Source: Roseimicrobium sp. ORNL1
GTDB taxonomy: Bacteria > Verrucomicrobiota > Verrucomicrobiia > Verrucomicrobiales > Verrucomicrobiaceae
Direction of reading: 5' to 3'
Length of the DNA stretch: 64,000 bases
Assembly: GCF_011044495.1 (NCBI RefSeq)
Contig: NZ_CP049143.1
Location: forward strand, 6,138,001 to 6,202,000
Shown: one piece after another, positions 48,859 through 57,939 of the stretch
How the letters are laid out: every line of letters starts with the position of its first letter
How positions within the stretch are numbered: position 1 is the stretch's first letter
The notes under the pieces: model-generated
Told to the model about the DNA's origin: nothing
The model's database searches: none
Seen by the model: the letters and a program-made list of their open reading frames with translations, nothing else
Program-made: the position numbers and the translations under genes

Positions 48859-50709
48859 ATGACTGACGCATCGAGTCCCTCCCCTGTCCGGATGCGTCAC
48901 TGGTGGGCGTGGTTGATCATTGTTTTGCCAGCCATCGTGCTCCTCGTGCAGATGGTACCGCTACTGGTGCCCATGCCCTGCCTGGACTCCTGGTCCTATG
49001 TCCAGCAGTACCGGGAGCTCATGGAGGACAGGTTCAGCTGGGAACGATTCTTCGCGCCGAACTACGTGCACCCTTCCGCCGTGGGCAAGACCATCTACTT
49101 CGCCGTGCTGCACTATCTGGATGGCAATGTGGCGGTGCTGCCCGTGCTGAGCTGGGTGTTGTCCGCAGTGATTGCACTGTGCGTCTATCGCCTGGCACGT
49201 CCGCTCTGGAAGGGCGGGTGGTTCCCCGCGGCCCTGGTGCTGACCTGTGCCACACTGATTATCTTCAACGCGGCGCAGGGTGAAGTGTGGTTGTGGGATT
49301 TCATGTACCAGAACTTTATCCCAGGCGTGTGTCTCTCCGTGGGGATGTGGCTGCTGCTCACCCGGCCGCTCTCCGCCTGGCGCCTGCTGGTGGCATCCCT
49401 GCTGAGCATCATCGCGATCCATTCCTTTGGCACCGGTTACTTCGTTCCGCTCATCCTAAGCCTCGTCATCTGGCATGGCATGCAGGGGCGAAGCCGCTGC
49501 CAGAAGACGCTCTTCATCATCGCCTGGCTGCTGGTGCACGGGGTGGTCGCTTACTTTGCGCTCTCAGCGCCCGGAGGTTCGGAGCGCGGACCCGATGCCG
49601 AAGAGGGATTGTCCTCGCTCTTTGGACGCCCCCTCATGCGGACGCATTTTGTTCTCATCGTGCTGGGAGGCACGCTGGGGAAGGGGACCGTCTTTGAGCC
49701 TGAAACCTTGGCCGCCGTGCTGGGCGGTATTCTCCTAGCGGTGTTCCTCGCCTGCGTGGTGTTTGCATGGCGGCATCGCAGGGATCGTGAAATGACCGCC
49801 GCAGCGCTGCCGTGGATTGGATTTGCGTTGTACGGACTGGGCTCCGCCGTGCTCATCAGCCTGGGTCGTATGCACAACTCGGTGGATAACGCCCTCGACG
49901 AGCGCTTCGGAACATTCAGCATTTTCTTCGTCTTCGGCACGTTGCTCCTCGCTGCCACGGTGCTCCAGGAGATGGCCAGCTCCGGTTCCTCATGGTTTCC
50001 CTACGCGCGGCGCGCCGCCTCTCCGGCATTCGCAGTGCTGGCAGTCACGCTGTTTATCAACTGGGGCGTGGGGATCCACCTGATGCGGCTGAAGCACAGC
50101 CGCATGGATCAGGAACGTGCGCTGCTCACCTTTGCACGTGTGATGTCCCTGGAAAACAACGAGTGGATGGAGTCACGCATCACCCGCAAGTCTTCGTTCG
50201 CCCTCTCCTCCTTCCTGGCAGATCGCGGCAGACTACACGGCGTGGAGTTCGCGCCAGACCGCACGCTGGGCTCGTTCAAGATGGGCAAGAAGCTGGGGAG
50301 CAAATGGGCCCGGTTCGACCCGCCGGTGGACACGCGTGATGGCAAGTGGAAGCTCACAGGACTCGGTGGCCTGTCCGTGGAGAATGTGGCGGATCTGATT
50401 CTCATCACCGCCCAAGGTACCGACGGTCCTGAGGAAGTGGTGGCCCTCGCCGCCACGCTGATGCCCGCAACGTTTTATGAACGGCAGAAGGAAGTGCGCA
50501 CCAATCCCGAGTTCTATGTGGGCTGGTCACGCACACTGGATGACTCCTCACTGCCCAACGGCGTGGTCACGCTGCGCGCCTATGTGTTCGACCAGGACAA
50601 GCGTGTGGTGCACCCCATCGAAGGCGTGCACCGGCTGCGCGACGATCAGGCCGGCGCTTCCATCGGAGCGTATCGCCAGGTTGGAAGCGACGGCAGCAAG
50701 CCCTTGTGA
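48859..50709 (+). CDS. Polytopic membrane protein with C-terminal soluble domain
   Basis: 616 aa from the ATG at 48859 (MTDASSPSPVRMRHWW); an ATG 15 nt upstream is also in frame. About ten TM helices occupy residues 10-420 (WLIIVLPAIVLLVQMVPLLV, VLSWVLSAVIALCVYRLARP and similar), with PCLDSWSYVQQYRELMEDRF and RFFAPNYVHPSAVGKT between the first two. This resembles glycosyltransferase/PMT-like membrane enzymes, where an acidic residue in the first loop is catalytic. The last 190 residues are soluble. I cannot assign a specific family, and no polysaccharide genes are beside it. Confidence 0.55.
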   Translation: MTDASSPSPVRMRHWWAWLIIVLPAIVLLVQMVPLLVPMPCLDSWSYVQQYRELMEDRFSWERFFAPNYVHPSAVGKTIYFAVLHYLDGNVAVLPVLSWVLSAVIALCVYRLARPLWKGGWFPAALVLTCATLIIFNAAQGEVWLWDFMYQNFIPGVCLSVGMWLLLTRPLSAWRLLVASLLSIIAIHSFGTGYFVPLILSLVIWHGMQGRSRCQKTLFIIAWLLVHGVVAYFALSAPGGSERGPDAEEGLSSLFGRPLMRTHFVLIVLGGTLGKGTVFEPETLAAVLGGILLAVFLACVVFAWRHRRDREMTAAALPWIGFALYGLGSAVLISLGRMHNSVDNALDERFGTFSIFFVFGTLLLAATVLQEMASSGSSWFPYARRAASPAFAVLAVTLFINWGVGIHLMRLKHSRMDQERALLTFARVMSLENNEWMESRITRKSSFALSSFLADRGRLHGVEFAPDRTLGSFKMGKKLGSKWARFDPPVDTRDGKWKLTGLGGLSVENVADLILITAQGTDGPEEVVALAATLMPATFYERQKEVRTNPEFYVGWSRTLDDSSLPNGVVTLRAYVFDQDKRVVHPIEGVHRLRDDQAGASIGAYRQVGSDGSKPL

Positions 50710-50719
50710 TGGCTCACCC

Positions 50720-51124
50720 CTAATCCAAAAACCGCGCCCGCAGCTCCGGTGTGGGGATCATGCAAGTATCCTTCTTCCCGAACCAGCGATAGCGGTTCCT
50801 GGCGATGAACTTGTAGATCGGATCCCGCACGAATCGTGGCAGGACGATGGCGCCATAGAAGAGCGGCCATGCTCCGGCCAAATGGCGCGCGACTCGCAAG
50901 GCGGCAGTGCTTTCACGGAAGGCCCTGCCATTTTCCACCAGAACGAAACTGTCGAGCCGAGTCGGATCCAGCCGGTGTTCCAACATCAACGCTTGCCCAG
51001 TGGGTGACTGCAGCGAAGCAAACCGGAACAAACCTCGCGGATCCCGCTCAATAATGAAACGCACCGCCCAGGCGCAGAGATTGCAGACGCCGTCGAAGAG
51101 GATGATGGGTGGGGTGGAATTCAA
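50720..51124 (-). CDS. DCC-family (DUF393) thiol-disulfide oxidoreductase
   Basis: 134 aa with a TTG start at 51124. The defining DxVCNLC motif is FDGVCNLC (residues about 10-17), i.e. D-G-V-C-N-L-C with the CxxC redox pair, in a thioredoxin-like fold. Later conserved parts are FRFASLQSPTGQALM, SFVLVENGRAFRESTAALRV and IYKFIARNRYRWFGKKDTC. Members are predicted thiol-disulfide oxidoreductases; few are studied. It lies 114 bp downstream of the TonB receptor gene and may be transcribed with it. The next gene downstream is convergent. Confidence 0.9.
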   Translation of the reverse strand: MNSTPPIILFDGVCNLCAWAVRFIIERDPRGLFRFASLQSPTGQALMLEHRLDPTRLDSFVLVENGRAFRESTAALRVARHLAGAWPLFYGAIVLPRFVRDPIYKFIARNRYRWFGKKDTCMIPTPELRARFLD

Positions 51125-51238
51125 AGGTCTCCGTTCACCATGGATACGCCCAGCGCAGCGCTTTCATAGGTGATTTCTGAAGGCAGTTTCCAAGCTTGTT
51201 CCGCCCCCTTGCGGCGGAACAAGATCCACTCACGAAAG

Positions 51239-53347
51239 TCACCACCTGTAAGACAGCGAAAGACGCACGGTGCGGCCAGCACTCTCGTAGTAACCGATCC
51301 CGTCGCTGCTGTAGCTGGTTTCATCCGCGACGTTGTCCACATTGAGCGCCACGGTCCAGGGGCCGCGCACATACTGGGCGACCAGGTCCACGGCGATGAG
51401 TTCGTCGTTCTTGGCCGTGTTGCTGGTGTCCTGATAGTTCGAGCCGGTGTAGCGAATGCCGCTGCCGAGAGTCAGGCCCTTCAGCGCTCCATCGGTGAAG
51501 GAATACGTCACCCAACCGGAGGCCGCTTTTTCTGGAGTTTGTCCAGGCGTCTTGCCTTCGTCACCATCGTTGCTCTTGGTGATCTCAATATCCATCAAGG
51601 TCAGGCTGCCGAGCACGGTGATCTGTTCCGTCAGCCCCACATTTCCTTCCAGCTCGATTCCCTTGGAAGTCCATTCCCCATTCGCTTTCTGGTACGCCTG
51701 ATTTCTGGGGTCAGTGGTGAGAACGTTGTCCTGCGTGAGGTGGAACGCGGAAAGAGTAACCCCGCCGCGGAAGTCCTTCGGCGCATACTTGAGACCCACT
51801 TCGTACTGGGTGCTTTCCGTGGGATCGAAGGCTGTGCCTTGCGCATCCACACCGGAATTGGGAAAGAAGGAGGTGGAGAAGCTGGCATACGGAGCCAGGC
51901 CATTGTCCAGCAGATAGACCGTGCCAAGGCGGTAGCTGAATGCCTTGTCATCCTGTTCATCCTTGTACCCACCCCCTGTATGTTCCTCCGTCTCGGTGGT
52001 CGCCCAGTCATGGCGGATACTTCCGACAACCACCAGGTGGTCGCCAATCTTCACGTGATCCTGCGCGTAGATACCCAACTGCTCCACGGTCTGATCGAGC
52101 CTCGAGACAAGGATATCCGGCTCCGAGAACGGAGGATTAAACACGGGATTGATCAAGTCCAGGGTCGGCGCCGGACCATCGAATTCACGGGACTCCGCGG
52201 TGGCGTAGCCGTAGTCGAGCCCTGCCAGCAAGGTGTGCTTGATGGAACCACTTTGAATCCGCCACTCGACCTGGTTGTCGATGGTCCAAGCCCGGCTTGC
52301 CACCTTGTAGTCTGCCGCGATCATATCCAGCTCCGTGGCTGAAATTAGATCGTTGATGTAGAAGTAACGTGATGCGGAATCGTAGTGGGAGTAACGCGCA
52401 TTCTGGCGGAAGGTGACCTGCTCACCCAGCTTTTGTTCGAACTGGTATCCTACACGCCAGATCTCGCTCAGCTCGCTGTCCCAGCGCAGATTGTTCGTCT
52501 TCACAAAACCCTGCGGTCCCTTGAAATACTCGGGGACCTGGGCGCTCTCCCACCGCTGATAACTGCTGAGCACCGTCAATGTGGTGTCCTCCGTGGGTTT
52601 CCACGTCACGGCCGGGGCCACAAAGATGCGCTCACTGTTTACTTCATTGCCATTGGGATCTTCCTCGGTGTTTCGGTACAGACTCGTGAGCCGGTAGGAA
52701 AGCGTGTCTTCACCAAGCAGAACATTTCCAAAATCGAGGGTGCCTTCGTAAGACTCTCCAGTTCCCACCTCCACGCCGACCTGGCCAAATCGGGTGTCCA
52801 CGGGCTTCTTGCTGACATTGTTGATCAAACCACCGGGTGTCGATTGCCCAAACAGCACGGAACTCGGACCTCTCAGCAATTCGATGCGCTCAAGCCCGAA
52901 AGTCTCCACCACTTCATAGTTGTAGAGCCGCATGCCATCCAGATACTGGCTGTTGAAGCTGTCGAACCCACGGATGTTAATCCATTCATAGCCTCGTGGA
53001 TCAAAGCCATAGGTATCTGTGGTGATGCCAGCGCTGTAGCGGAGGGCTTCGGCCGTTTGCTTGTTGTTACGGAGGTCCATCATGCCCCGGGGGATCACGG
53101 AAATGGATTGTGGGGTCTCCAGCAGAGAAGCGCTGCCCTTCAGCCCGGCGGTGAAAATATCCTCGGTCAGATCCACGGTGGTCGGTCTGTCGGCAACTAC
53201 CGTGACGGGGTCCAAGACTACATTTGTTCCCTGTGGGGAAGCTTCCTGTGCTCGCACCCCCGAGAGAGGCGCGAGGCAGACAAGGCTGAAGATGTACGGG
53301 ATGCCCCTAGCGGCCTTGGAGTGATGTTTGAAAGTCCGTCGCAACAT
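51239..53347 (-). CDS. TonB-dependent siderophore receptor
   Basis: 702 aa. A signal peptide (IFSLVCLAPLSGVRA) precedes a short variable segment and the plug domain (residues about 60-165: LLETPQSISVIPRGMMDL, RYSAGITTDTYGFDPRGYEW, IELLRGPSSVLFGQSTPGGL). The rest is a 22-strand beta-barrel ending in RLSLSYRW, with the terminal aromatic residue needed for BAM insertion. The ELLRGPSSVLFGQ and QSISVIPR segments are typical of the FhuA/FpvA siderophore receptor group. No separate TonB box is obvious. A possible Fur-like dyad lies just upstream (53355-53373). No other siderophore genes are in view, so it probably takes up foreign siderophores. Confidence 0.9.
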   Translation of the reverse strand: MLRRTFKHHSKAARGIPYIFSLVCLAPLSGVRAQEASPQGTNVVLDPVTVVADRPTTVDLTEDIFTAGLKGSASLLETPQSISVIPRGMMDLRNNKQTAEALRYSAGITTDTYGFDPRGYEWINIRGFDSFNSQYLDGMRLYNYEVVETFGLERIELLRGPSSVLFGQSTPGGLINNVSKKPVDTRFGQVGVEVGTGESYEGTLDFGNVLLGEDTLSYRLTSLYRNTEEDPNGNEVNSERIFVAPAVTWKPTEDTTLTVLSSYQRWESAQVPEYFKGPQGFVKTNNLRWDSELSEIWRVGYQFEQKLGEQVTFRQNARYSHYDSASRYFYINDLISATELDMIAADYKVASRAWTIDNQVEWRIQSGSIKHTLLAGLDYGYATAESREFDGPAPTLDLINPVFNPPFSEPDILVSRLDQTVEQLGIYAQDHVKIGDHLVVVGSIRHDWATTETEEHTGGGYKDEQDDKAFSYRLGTVYLLDNGLAPYASFSTSFFPNSGVDAQGTAFDPTESTQYEVGLKYAPKDFRGGVTLSAFHLTQDNVLTTDPRNQAYQKANGEWTSKGIELEGNVGLTEQITVLGSLTLMDIEITKSNDGDEGKTPGQTPEKAASGWVTYSFTDGALKGLTLGSGIRYTGSNYQDTSNTAKNDELIAVDLVAQYVRGPWTVALNVDNVADETSYSSDGIGYYESAGRTVRLSLSYRW

Positions 53348-53354
53348 TATTAAG

Positions 53355-53373
53355 ATTGGGTTTCAGTCTCAAT
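53355..53373. promoter_or_regulatory. Imperfect dyad upstream of TonB receptor, Fur-like
   Basis: ATTGGGTTTCAGTCTCAAT is an imperfect palindrome whose outer ATTG/CAAT and several inner bases match. It starts 8 bp before the receptor start codon. Position and partial resemblance to TTGAGAnTGAnTCTCAA-like iron boxes suggest Fur control, but the match is weak. Confidence 0.3.
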
Positions 53374-53518
53374 ACATGAGTGCATTTCAGGATCAAGAGA
53401 CTGGCAACGTCAGGTTAGGTCGCGCAAGGCCGGGCGAAACGTGAAGCTGCGGACATGCGATTCCGGCTCCTCGATGAAACTCAAGGCTGGCTGAAAATGT
53501 CCCAGAACCCAGGTTCCA

Positions 53519-53563
53519 ATTGATGATTTTTGATTCGATGAGGACGCCCGCCAAATCATCAAT
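53519..53563. repeat. AT-rich inverted repeat (ATTGATGATTT)
   Basis: ATTGATGATTT (53519-53529) and AAATCATCAAT (53553-53563) are perfect 11-bp inverted copies; a further AAATCATCAATA follows at about 53575. It lies between the divergent ends of glnD and the receptor gene. There is no GC-rich stem, so it is not a normal terminator. Confidence 0.5.
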
Positions 53564-53593
53564 CACCAATCAGAAAATCATCAATAACAGGGC

Positions 53594-56362
53594 TCAGTGT
53601 CCGTTCGTGAAGACCGCCTCTTCCAGCTTCACCTTGAGCGCATCGAGCATCGCCTTGTCCGTCACCTTTTTGCCCGCCTTGTCCTGCACGTAGATGGAGT
53701 CGAGCGCGACCCCCTTCTCCGTATTGATTCGAGCGTGGCAGATGTTCAAGCCTGCCTGTCCGATGTGGCGGAAGACATCATAAAGCAAGCCGATGCGGTC
53801 CAGCGCCTGCAGTTCAATGACGGTGTAGTCGGGGCTGATGAGGTGATTGAAATGCACGCGCTGCGGCACCTCCGCAGCCATTTCCTCCAACCCCTTGAAG
53901 GGTCTGCGCACTTCCGCGATGGCACCGCTGAAGTCGAAGGTGTGCGTTTCAAAGGCCTCCTCAATGCTGGACTTGATGCGGGCCTTGGTGCGGTCGTTGC
54001 TGACGGGTGTGAAGTCCGTGCGGCAAACGCGGAAGATGTCCAGCACTGTGTCATCTTGCCGCTGGTAAAGGTCCGCGGCGAGAATGGTGATGCCCTGCGC
54101 GGCGAGCGCACCGGCCACACGCGCGAGCAGCAGGTGCCGGTCCCAGGAGACCACGATCAATTCGCTGCAACCCTGCTCGGGATGATCGATCCAGAACAGC
54201 TCCGGCAGCAGGCTGTCTCCCGGCTTGCCCGTCACCAGTTTCTCAAAGAACTGCCGGTACACCTGGAGGTGCTGCACAATGGTGTCCGCGCTGCGGAAAT
54301 TGAAATAGCTGCGCGGCATCTTCTCGAAGTGCGCGGCGATTTCCAGATCGTAGGTGGAGTCGAGCTTGCGATGCACCTCGCCCTGCAGTTCCTGAAGAGG
54401 CGCGCTGACGCTCCGCACGTAGTCGGAAGGGTCGTCGAGATAGCGGATGGTGCTGTGATACAAGTGCAGCAGCAGGCTCTCCTTCCACGAATTCCAGCTC
54501 TTGTCACTGGTGCCACGGGAGTCCGCATGCGTCATGACCAGCAGGGTATCGAGCTGCTGCTTGTTCCGCACAATCGCCGCGAACTCTCCGATGACCTTGG
54601 GGTCATCCAGATTCTTCGTGGTCGCGGTGCGGTAGAGCGTGAGGTGATGATCGATGAGGAACATCAGCAGCCTGCGGCGTGAACCCTTGATCTGCAGACG
54701 GCGGCACACGCGGTCGGCCAGCAGGGCGCTCGCATCGGAGTGCGTCTCGGTGTTTTCCGCACGACCAGAGTCATGAAGGATCAGCGCGAGATACAGGATG
54801 AAGGGATCCTGCACCTCATGGAAAAGCCGCTGGAAGAACTCCATGCCCGGTTTCGGCGTGCCGGCGAGTTCATCCAGCTTGTCGATGGTGCGCAGTGTGT
54901 GTTCATCCGCGGGATAGCGATGGAAAAACTCATGCTGCACCAGATTCGTCAGCGCGCCGAACTCAGGCAGGTAGCGGCCGAGAAAGCCCACCCGGTGCAT
55001 CTGGCGGAGCACACGGGCCACATCCCCCTTCTGGCTGAGAATAGCCTCAAAGCTTTCGCGCACGGCCTTGTTGTACCGGAAGACGCGATTGATGAGCGCC
55101 CAGTTCTTTTGCACCAGCTGGAAAAGCTCGGGGCTCAGGCGCAGATGGCGTTGCTGCGTATGCACAAAGAGGCGCATGAGCCGCGGCGGATCCTCCTTGA
55201 AGATGTCATCTTCCTGTGGGTGGATGCGTTCATCCCGGCTGATGAAGCCATCGAAGCGCTCGACGGGCTTCTCCGTGCGGCGCAGTAGACGGGCGACGAG
55301 GCTGGGTTTCTCCTCCGCGAGTGCCTGAAGGTGGAAGCGATCCATCAGTTCATTGCCGCGGTGAAGCAGGCAGCCGCTGTGGGTGTAGTAGTCGCGCATG
55401 AAGTACTCGATGCGCTGCAGGATCTTCTTCTGCGGGTACTCCAGATTCGTGGCCACCACGCCCTGGAGCCGCAGGGTGAGGAGATCGCTCTCGCGACCTT
55501 CGATGTAGTGCAGCTCATTACGCACGCGCAGGATGAAGTCATACGCGCGCTCCATGTCACGCACGGCATTGAGCGGAAAGACACCCAGCTTCACCAGGTC
55601 ACGCAGGTTGGTGGTGCGGTGCTTCGCGTAGGACATCCACAGGGCATTGTGATAGTCACGCAGGCCACCGCAGCCGTTCTTCACATTCGGCTCCTGCACC
55701 GAGGGCGTGCCCTCATACTTGGCATGACGCGCGAGCAGATCCTGCTGCCGGAGCAGGAGGAACTGCGTCTCCTTCCCGTCCATACACTCCTTGTCATAGC
55801 GGCGTTTGAGCTCTTCGAAGGGCTCTTCATTTCCCGCGACGAGACGCGCCTCAATGAGCGCCGTCTTCACATCATTCTTCTCATTGGCCAGCGACAGGGT
55901 GTCTCCCACGGTGCGGGTGGACTTGTCCCCCACGAGCAGACGCAGGTCGAACATCGTGGTGATGTACGCCGTGATGAATGGGGCCACACCCGGCGGGATC
56001 TTGGCCCCATTCCCACTGAGCAGGAAGAGCAGGTCCACATCGCTTTGGGGATTCATGTGGCGGCGTCCATAGCCGCCGGTGGCCACGAGGCTGATCTTCA
56101 GGTTCCGTGCGTCCGTGGCGTCCTCCCGGAGCAGGATCTCGTTCCACAGGTGCTTCAGCAGAACGTCGATGAAGTCCGAGCGCATCTCGCAGATCTCCAC
56201 ACCGCCGCCACCCGCCTTGTGCATCATGCGGATACGGGCTTCCTCAATCTTGCGGAAACGCTTGAAAGTCCGGAGGATCTCCGAGGGAGAACGGGGTTTG
56301 CCAGTGGTGTTGGCCAGCGCTTCGCGCGCGCGGGTGGAGAGTTTCTTGACGAGCTGGGCCAT
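53594..56362 (-). CDS. glnD: Bifunctional PII uridylyltransferase/uridylyl-removing enzyme GlnD
   Basis: 922 aa with the usual four domains. The nucleotidyltransferase (residues about 90-250) has ATGGYGRRHMNPQSDVDLLF with the D-x-D pair. The HD domain (about 480-620) has LYLALILHDSGRAENTETHS. Two ACT domains lie at about 700-800 (ELIVVSWDRHLLLARVAGAL) and 840-920 (YTVIELQALDRIGLLYDVFR), the second with the classic D-R-x-G-L-L-Y-D motif. The middle helices show GCGGLRDYHNALWMS. It senses glutamine and adds or removes UMP on Tyr51 of PII (32775-33113). It stands alone, with apt upstream after 58 bp. Confidence 0.95.
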   Translation of the reverse strand: MAQLVKKLSTRAREALANTTGKPRSPSEILRTFKRFRKIEEARIRMMHKAGGGGVEICEMRSDFIDVLLKHLWNEILLREDATDARNLKISLVATGGYGRRHMNPQSDVDLLFLLSGNGAKIPPGVAPFITAYITTMFDLRLLVGDKSTRTVGDTLSLANEKNDVKTALIEARLVAGNEEPFEELKRRYDKECMDGKETQFLLLRQQDLLARHAKYEGTPSVQEPNVKNGCGGLRDYHNALWMSYAKHRTTNLRDLVKLGVFPLNAVRDMERAYDFILRVRNELHYIEGRESDLLTLRLQGVVATNLEYPQKKILQRIEYFMRDYYTHSGCLLHRGNELMDRFHLQALAEEKPSLVARLLRRTEKPVERFDGFISRDERIHPQEDDIFKEDPPRLMRLFVHTQQRHLRLSPELFQLVQKNWALINRVFRYNKAVRESFEAILSQKGDVARVLRQMHRVGFLGRYLPEFGALTNLVQHEFFHRYPADEHTLRTIDKLDELAGTPKPGMEFFQRLFHEVQDPFILYLALILHDSGRAENTETHSDASALLADRVCRRLQIKGSRRRLLMFLIDHHLTLYRTATTKNLDDPKVIGEFAAIVRNKQQLDTLLVMTHADSRGTSDKSWNSWKESLLLHLYHSTIRYLDDPSDYVRSVSAPLQELQGEVHRKLDSTYDLEIAAHFEKMPRSYFNFRSADTIVQHLQVYRQFFEKLVTGKPGDSLLPELFWIDHPEQGCSELIVVSWDRHLLLARVAGALAAQGITILAADLYQRQDDTVLDIFRVCRTDFTPVSNDRTKARIKSSIEEAFETHTFDFSGAIAEVRRPFKGLEEMAAEVPQRVHFNHLISPDYTVIELQALDRIGLLYDVFRHIGQAGLNICHARINTEKGVALDSIYVQDKAGKKVTDKAMLDALKVKLEEAVFTNGH

Positions 56363-56420
56363 GTACCGGGTAAACGAACGAGGAAGACTGCTGGCGGGCG
56401 GCGGAGCCAGAAGCGACCCG

Positions 56421-56954
56421 CTAAAAGGTCACCACTGCCTGCACCGGGCCAAAAGGTTCCAACTTGCCACGACCGTGGAGAAAAGCCAGTTCGATGAAAA
56501 AGACCGAACCCAAGACATTGGCGCCCGTCTGCTGCAGCAGAGTCAGCGCCGCCCCGGCGGTGCCACCTGTGGCCAGAAGGTCGTCTGCAAGTATCACATT
56601 TTCATTGGGTTGCAAAGCATCCTCATGCAACTCCAAACAGGCGGACCCGTACTCGAGCGCGTATTCCACACCCCGGGTGCGCCAGGGGAGTTTCCCCTTC
56701 TTCCGGGCGGGGACGAAGCCGCAGCCGAGCCGGGCGGCCAGGGGGGCGCCGAAGATGAACCCACGGGCATCGATGCCCACAATCTTGTCCACCCGCTGGC
56801 CCTCAAAGGCCTCCGCCATGGCGTCCAAGGCCAGATTCAGCAGTTCGCCGTCCGCCAGCACGGGGGTGATGTCCTTGAAAAGGACCCCTGGCTGGGGGAA
56901 ATCGGGCACATCACGGATGGCATCTCGCAGACGTTGAAGGGAAGAAGGTGACAT
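56421..56954 (-). CDS. apt: Adenine phosphoribosyltransferase
   Basis: 177 aa, normal for Apt, which converts adenine and PRPP to AMP in purine salvage. The N-terminal RLRDAIRDVPDFPQPGVLFKD is typical of the family. KIVGIDARGFIFGAPLAARL contains the conserved IDARGF, FVPARKKGKLPWRT the next segment, and NVILADDLLATGGTAGAALT the PRPP-binding loop with the two acidic residues (residues about 120-139). The ATG is at 56954. It may be cotranscribed with glnD, which lies 58 bp downstream; the pairing has no known functional meaning. Confidence 0.95.
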   Translation of the reverse strand: MSPSSLQRLRDAIRDVPDFPQPGVLFKDITPVLADGELLNLALDAMAEAFEGQRVDKIVGIDARGFIFGAPLAARLGCGFVPARKKGKLPWRTRGVEYALEYGSACLELHEDALQPNENVILADDLLATGGTAGAALTLLQQTGANVLGSVFFIELAFLHGRGKLEPFGPVQAVVTF

Positions 56955-57020
56955 GGGGCGCTATGGTGCATGAGCGAAGTGCGCTGGCAAGCACGTAAGC
57001 ATTTGTGTGGACCGGTAAAT

Positions 57021-57057
57021 CCAGTCTGTCGGGGTGGGAAAATCCCCGAGGGACTGG
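57021..57057 (+). promoter_or_regulatory. Leader hairpin upstream of heme operon
   Basis: CCAGTC (57021-57026) pairs with GACTGG (57052-57057), and the inner TCGGGG (57029-57034) with CCCCGA (57044-57049), leaving a 2x2 internal loop and a 9-nt apical loop. The structure ends 37 bp before the hemX-like start codon. A role in transcript stability or attenuation is possible. Confidence 0.35.
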
Positions 57058-57094
57058 CAGCCCGGCTCACCTTGTGCCAGATTGTCCGTCCCCC

Positions 57095-57886
57095 ATGGAA
57101 CCCGCCCGCCTCTATCTGCTCCTCTCCACGATCGCCTTCGTGGCGGGGCTCGTGCATGCGATTGTGGCCATCCGGGCCGGGCAGTGGCGGGAGAGCCGGT
57201 GGCACATCGTGCCCATGGCGGTCGGATTCATCTTCCAGACGCTCTTCCTCTATGAGCGGGTGAAGGTGCACGGGCACTGTCCGCGGACAAACCTGCTGGA
57301 GATCTATATCTTCATCGGGTGGTCGCTGGTGCTGCTCTATTTCCTAGTGGGCACGGCGTACCGGCTGTCGCTGCTGGGTGTCTTCACTGCGCCTCTGCTG
57401 GCGGCGCTGCAGACCTTTGTGCTACTATCTCCCATGCCGCCACCCTCGGCGAAGGTGCTGGCGTCCAAGGTGAACCCCTGGCTGGAAATGCATGCCTCCC
57501 TGGCGCTGATGTCCTACGCGGCCTTCGCCCTGGCGTGTGTGACGGGGGTGATGTTCCTCATGCAGGACTACCTGCTGAAGCAGCACCGGATTCATGCCCT
57601 CTTCCACCAGCTTCCTCCCATCCAGAAGCTCTCCAAGGCGGTCGTGCGCATGGTGGCCCTCGGCGTGGCCTTGCTGAGTGTGGCCATGGTGTTCACGTTC
57701 AAGATTGTCGACCCCATTCCCGCCTCGAAGCTCTATGTGGGCTGGGGCATCCTGGCCTTTTACGCGGTGATCCTCCTGCTCATGTGGTTTCACACGCTCG
57801 GCTCGCGCCACACGGCCTGGCTGGCAGTCCTCGGATTTGCCGCGCCGGTACTCTCCCTCTGGGTCGTGACCTCCTCCCGCGCCTAG
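57095..57886 (+). CDS. CcsA/HemX-like membrane protein
   Basis: 263 aa from the ATG at 57095, with eight predicted TM helices (LYLLLSTIAFVAGLVHAIVA first). The CcsA/CcmC-like fold shows in VNPWLEMHASLALMSYAAFA (residues about 128-147), where the His may bind heme, and in LYVGWGILAFYAVILLLMWF. The WWD heme-handling motif of true CcsA is not visible. It lies 53 bp before hemA, as hemX does in several bacteria, where it influences HemA levels. I therefore favour a HemX-type role over cytochrome c assembly, though both are possible. Confidence 0.7.
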   Translation: MEPARLYLLLSTIAFVAGLVHAIVAIRAGQWRESRWHIVPMAVGFIFQTLFLYERVKVHGHCPRTNLLEIYIFIGWSLVLLYFLVGTAYRLSLLGVFTAPLLAALQTFVLLSPMPPPSAKVLASKVNPWLEMHASLALMSYAAFALACVTGVMFLMQDYLLKQHRIHALFHQLPPIQKLSKAVVRMVALGVALLSVAMVFTFKIVDPIPASKLYVGWGILAFYAVILLLMWFHTLGSRHTAWLAVLGFAAPVLSLWVVTSSRA

Positions 57887-57939
57887 CTCCACCAGCCTTA
57901 GTCTCAGTTTCAGTCTCGCCCGCTCCCCCACCCGCATCC

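Noticed and set aside
55331-56497. 388-aa + strand ORF over glnD
   Set aside because: Shadow frame; GlnD on the minus strand has all expected domains.
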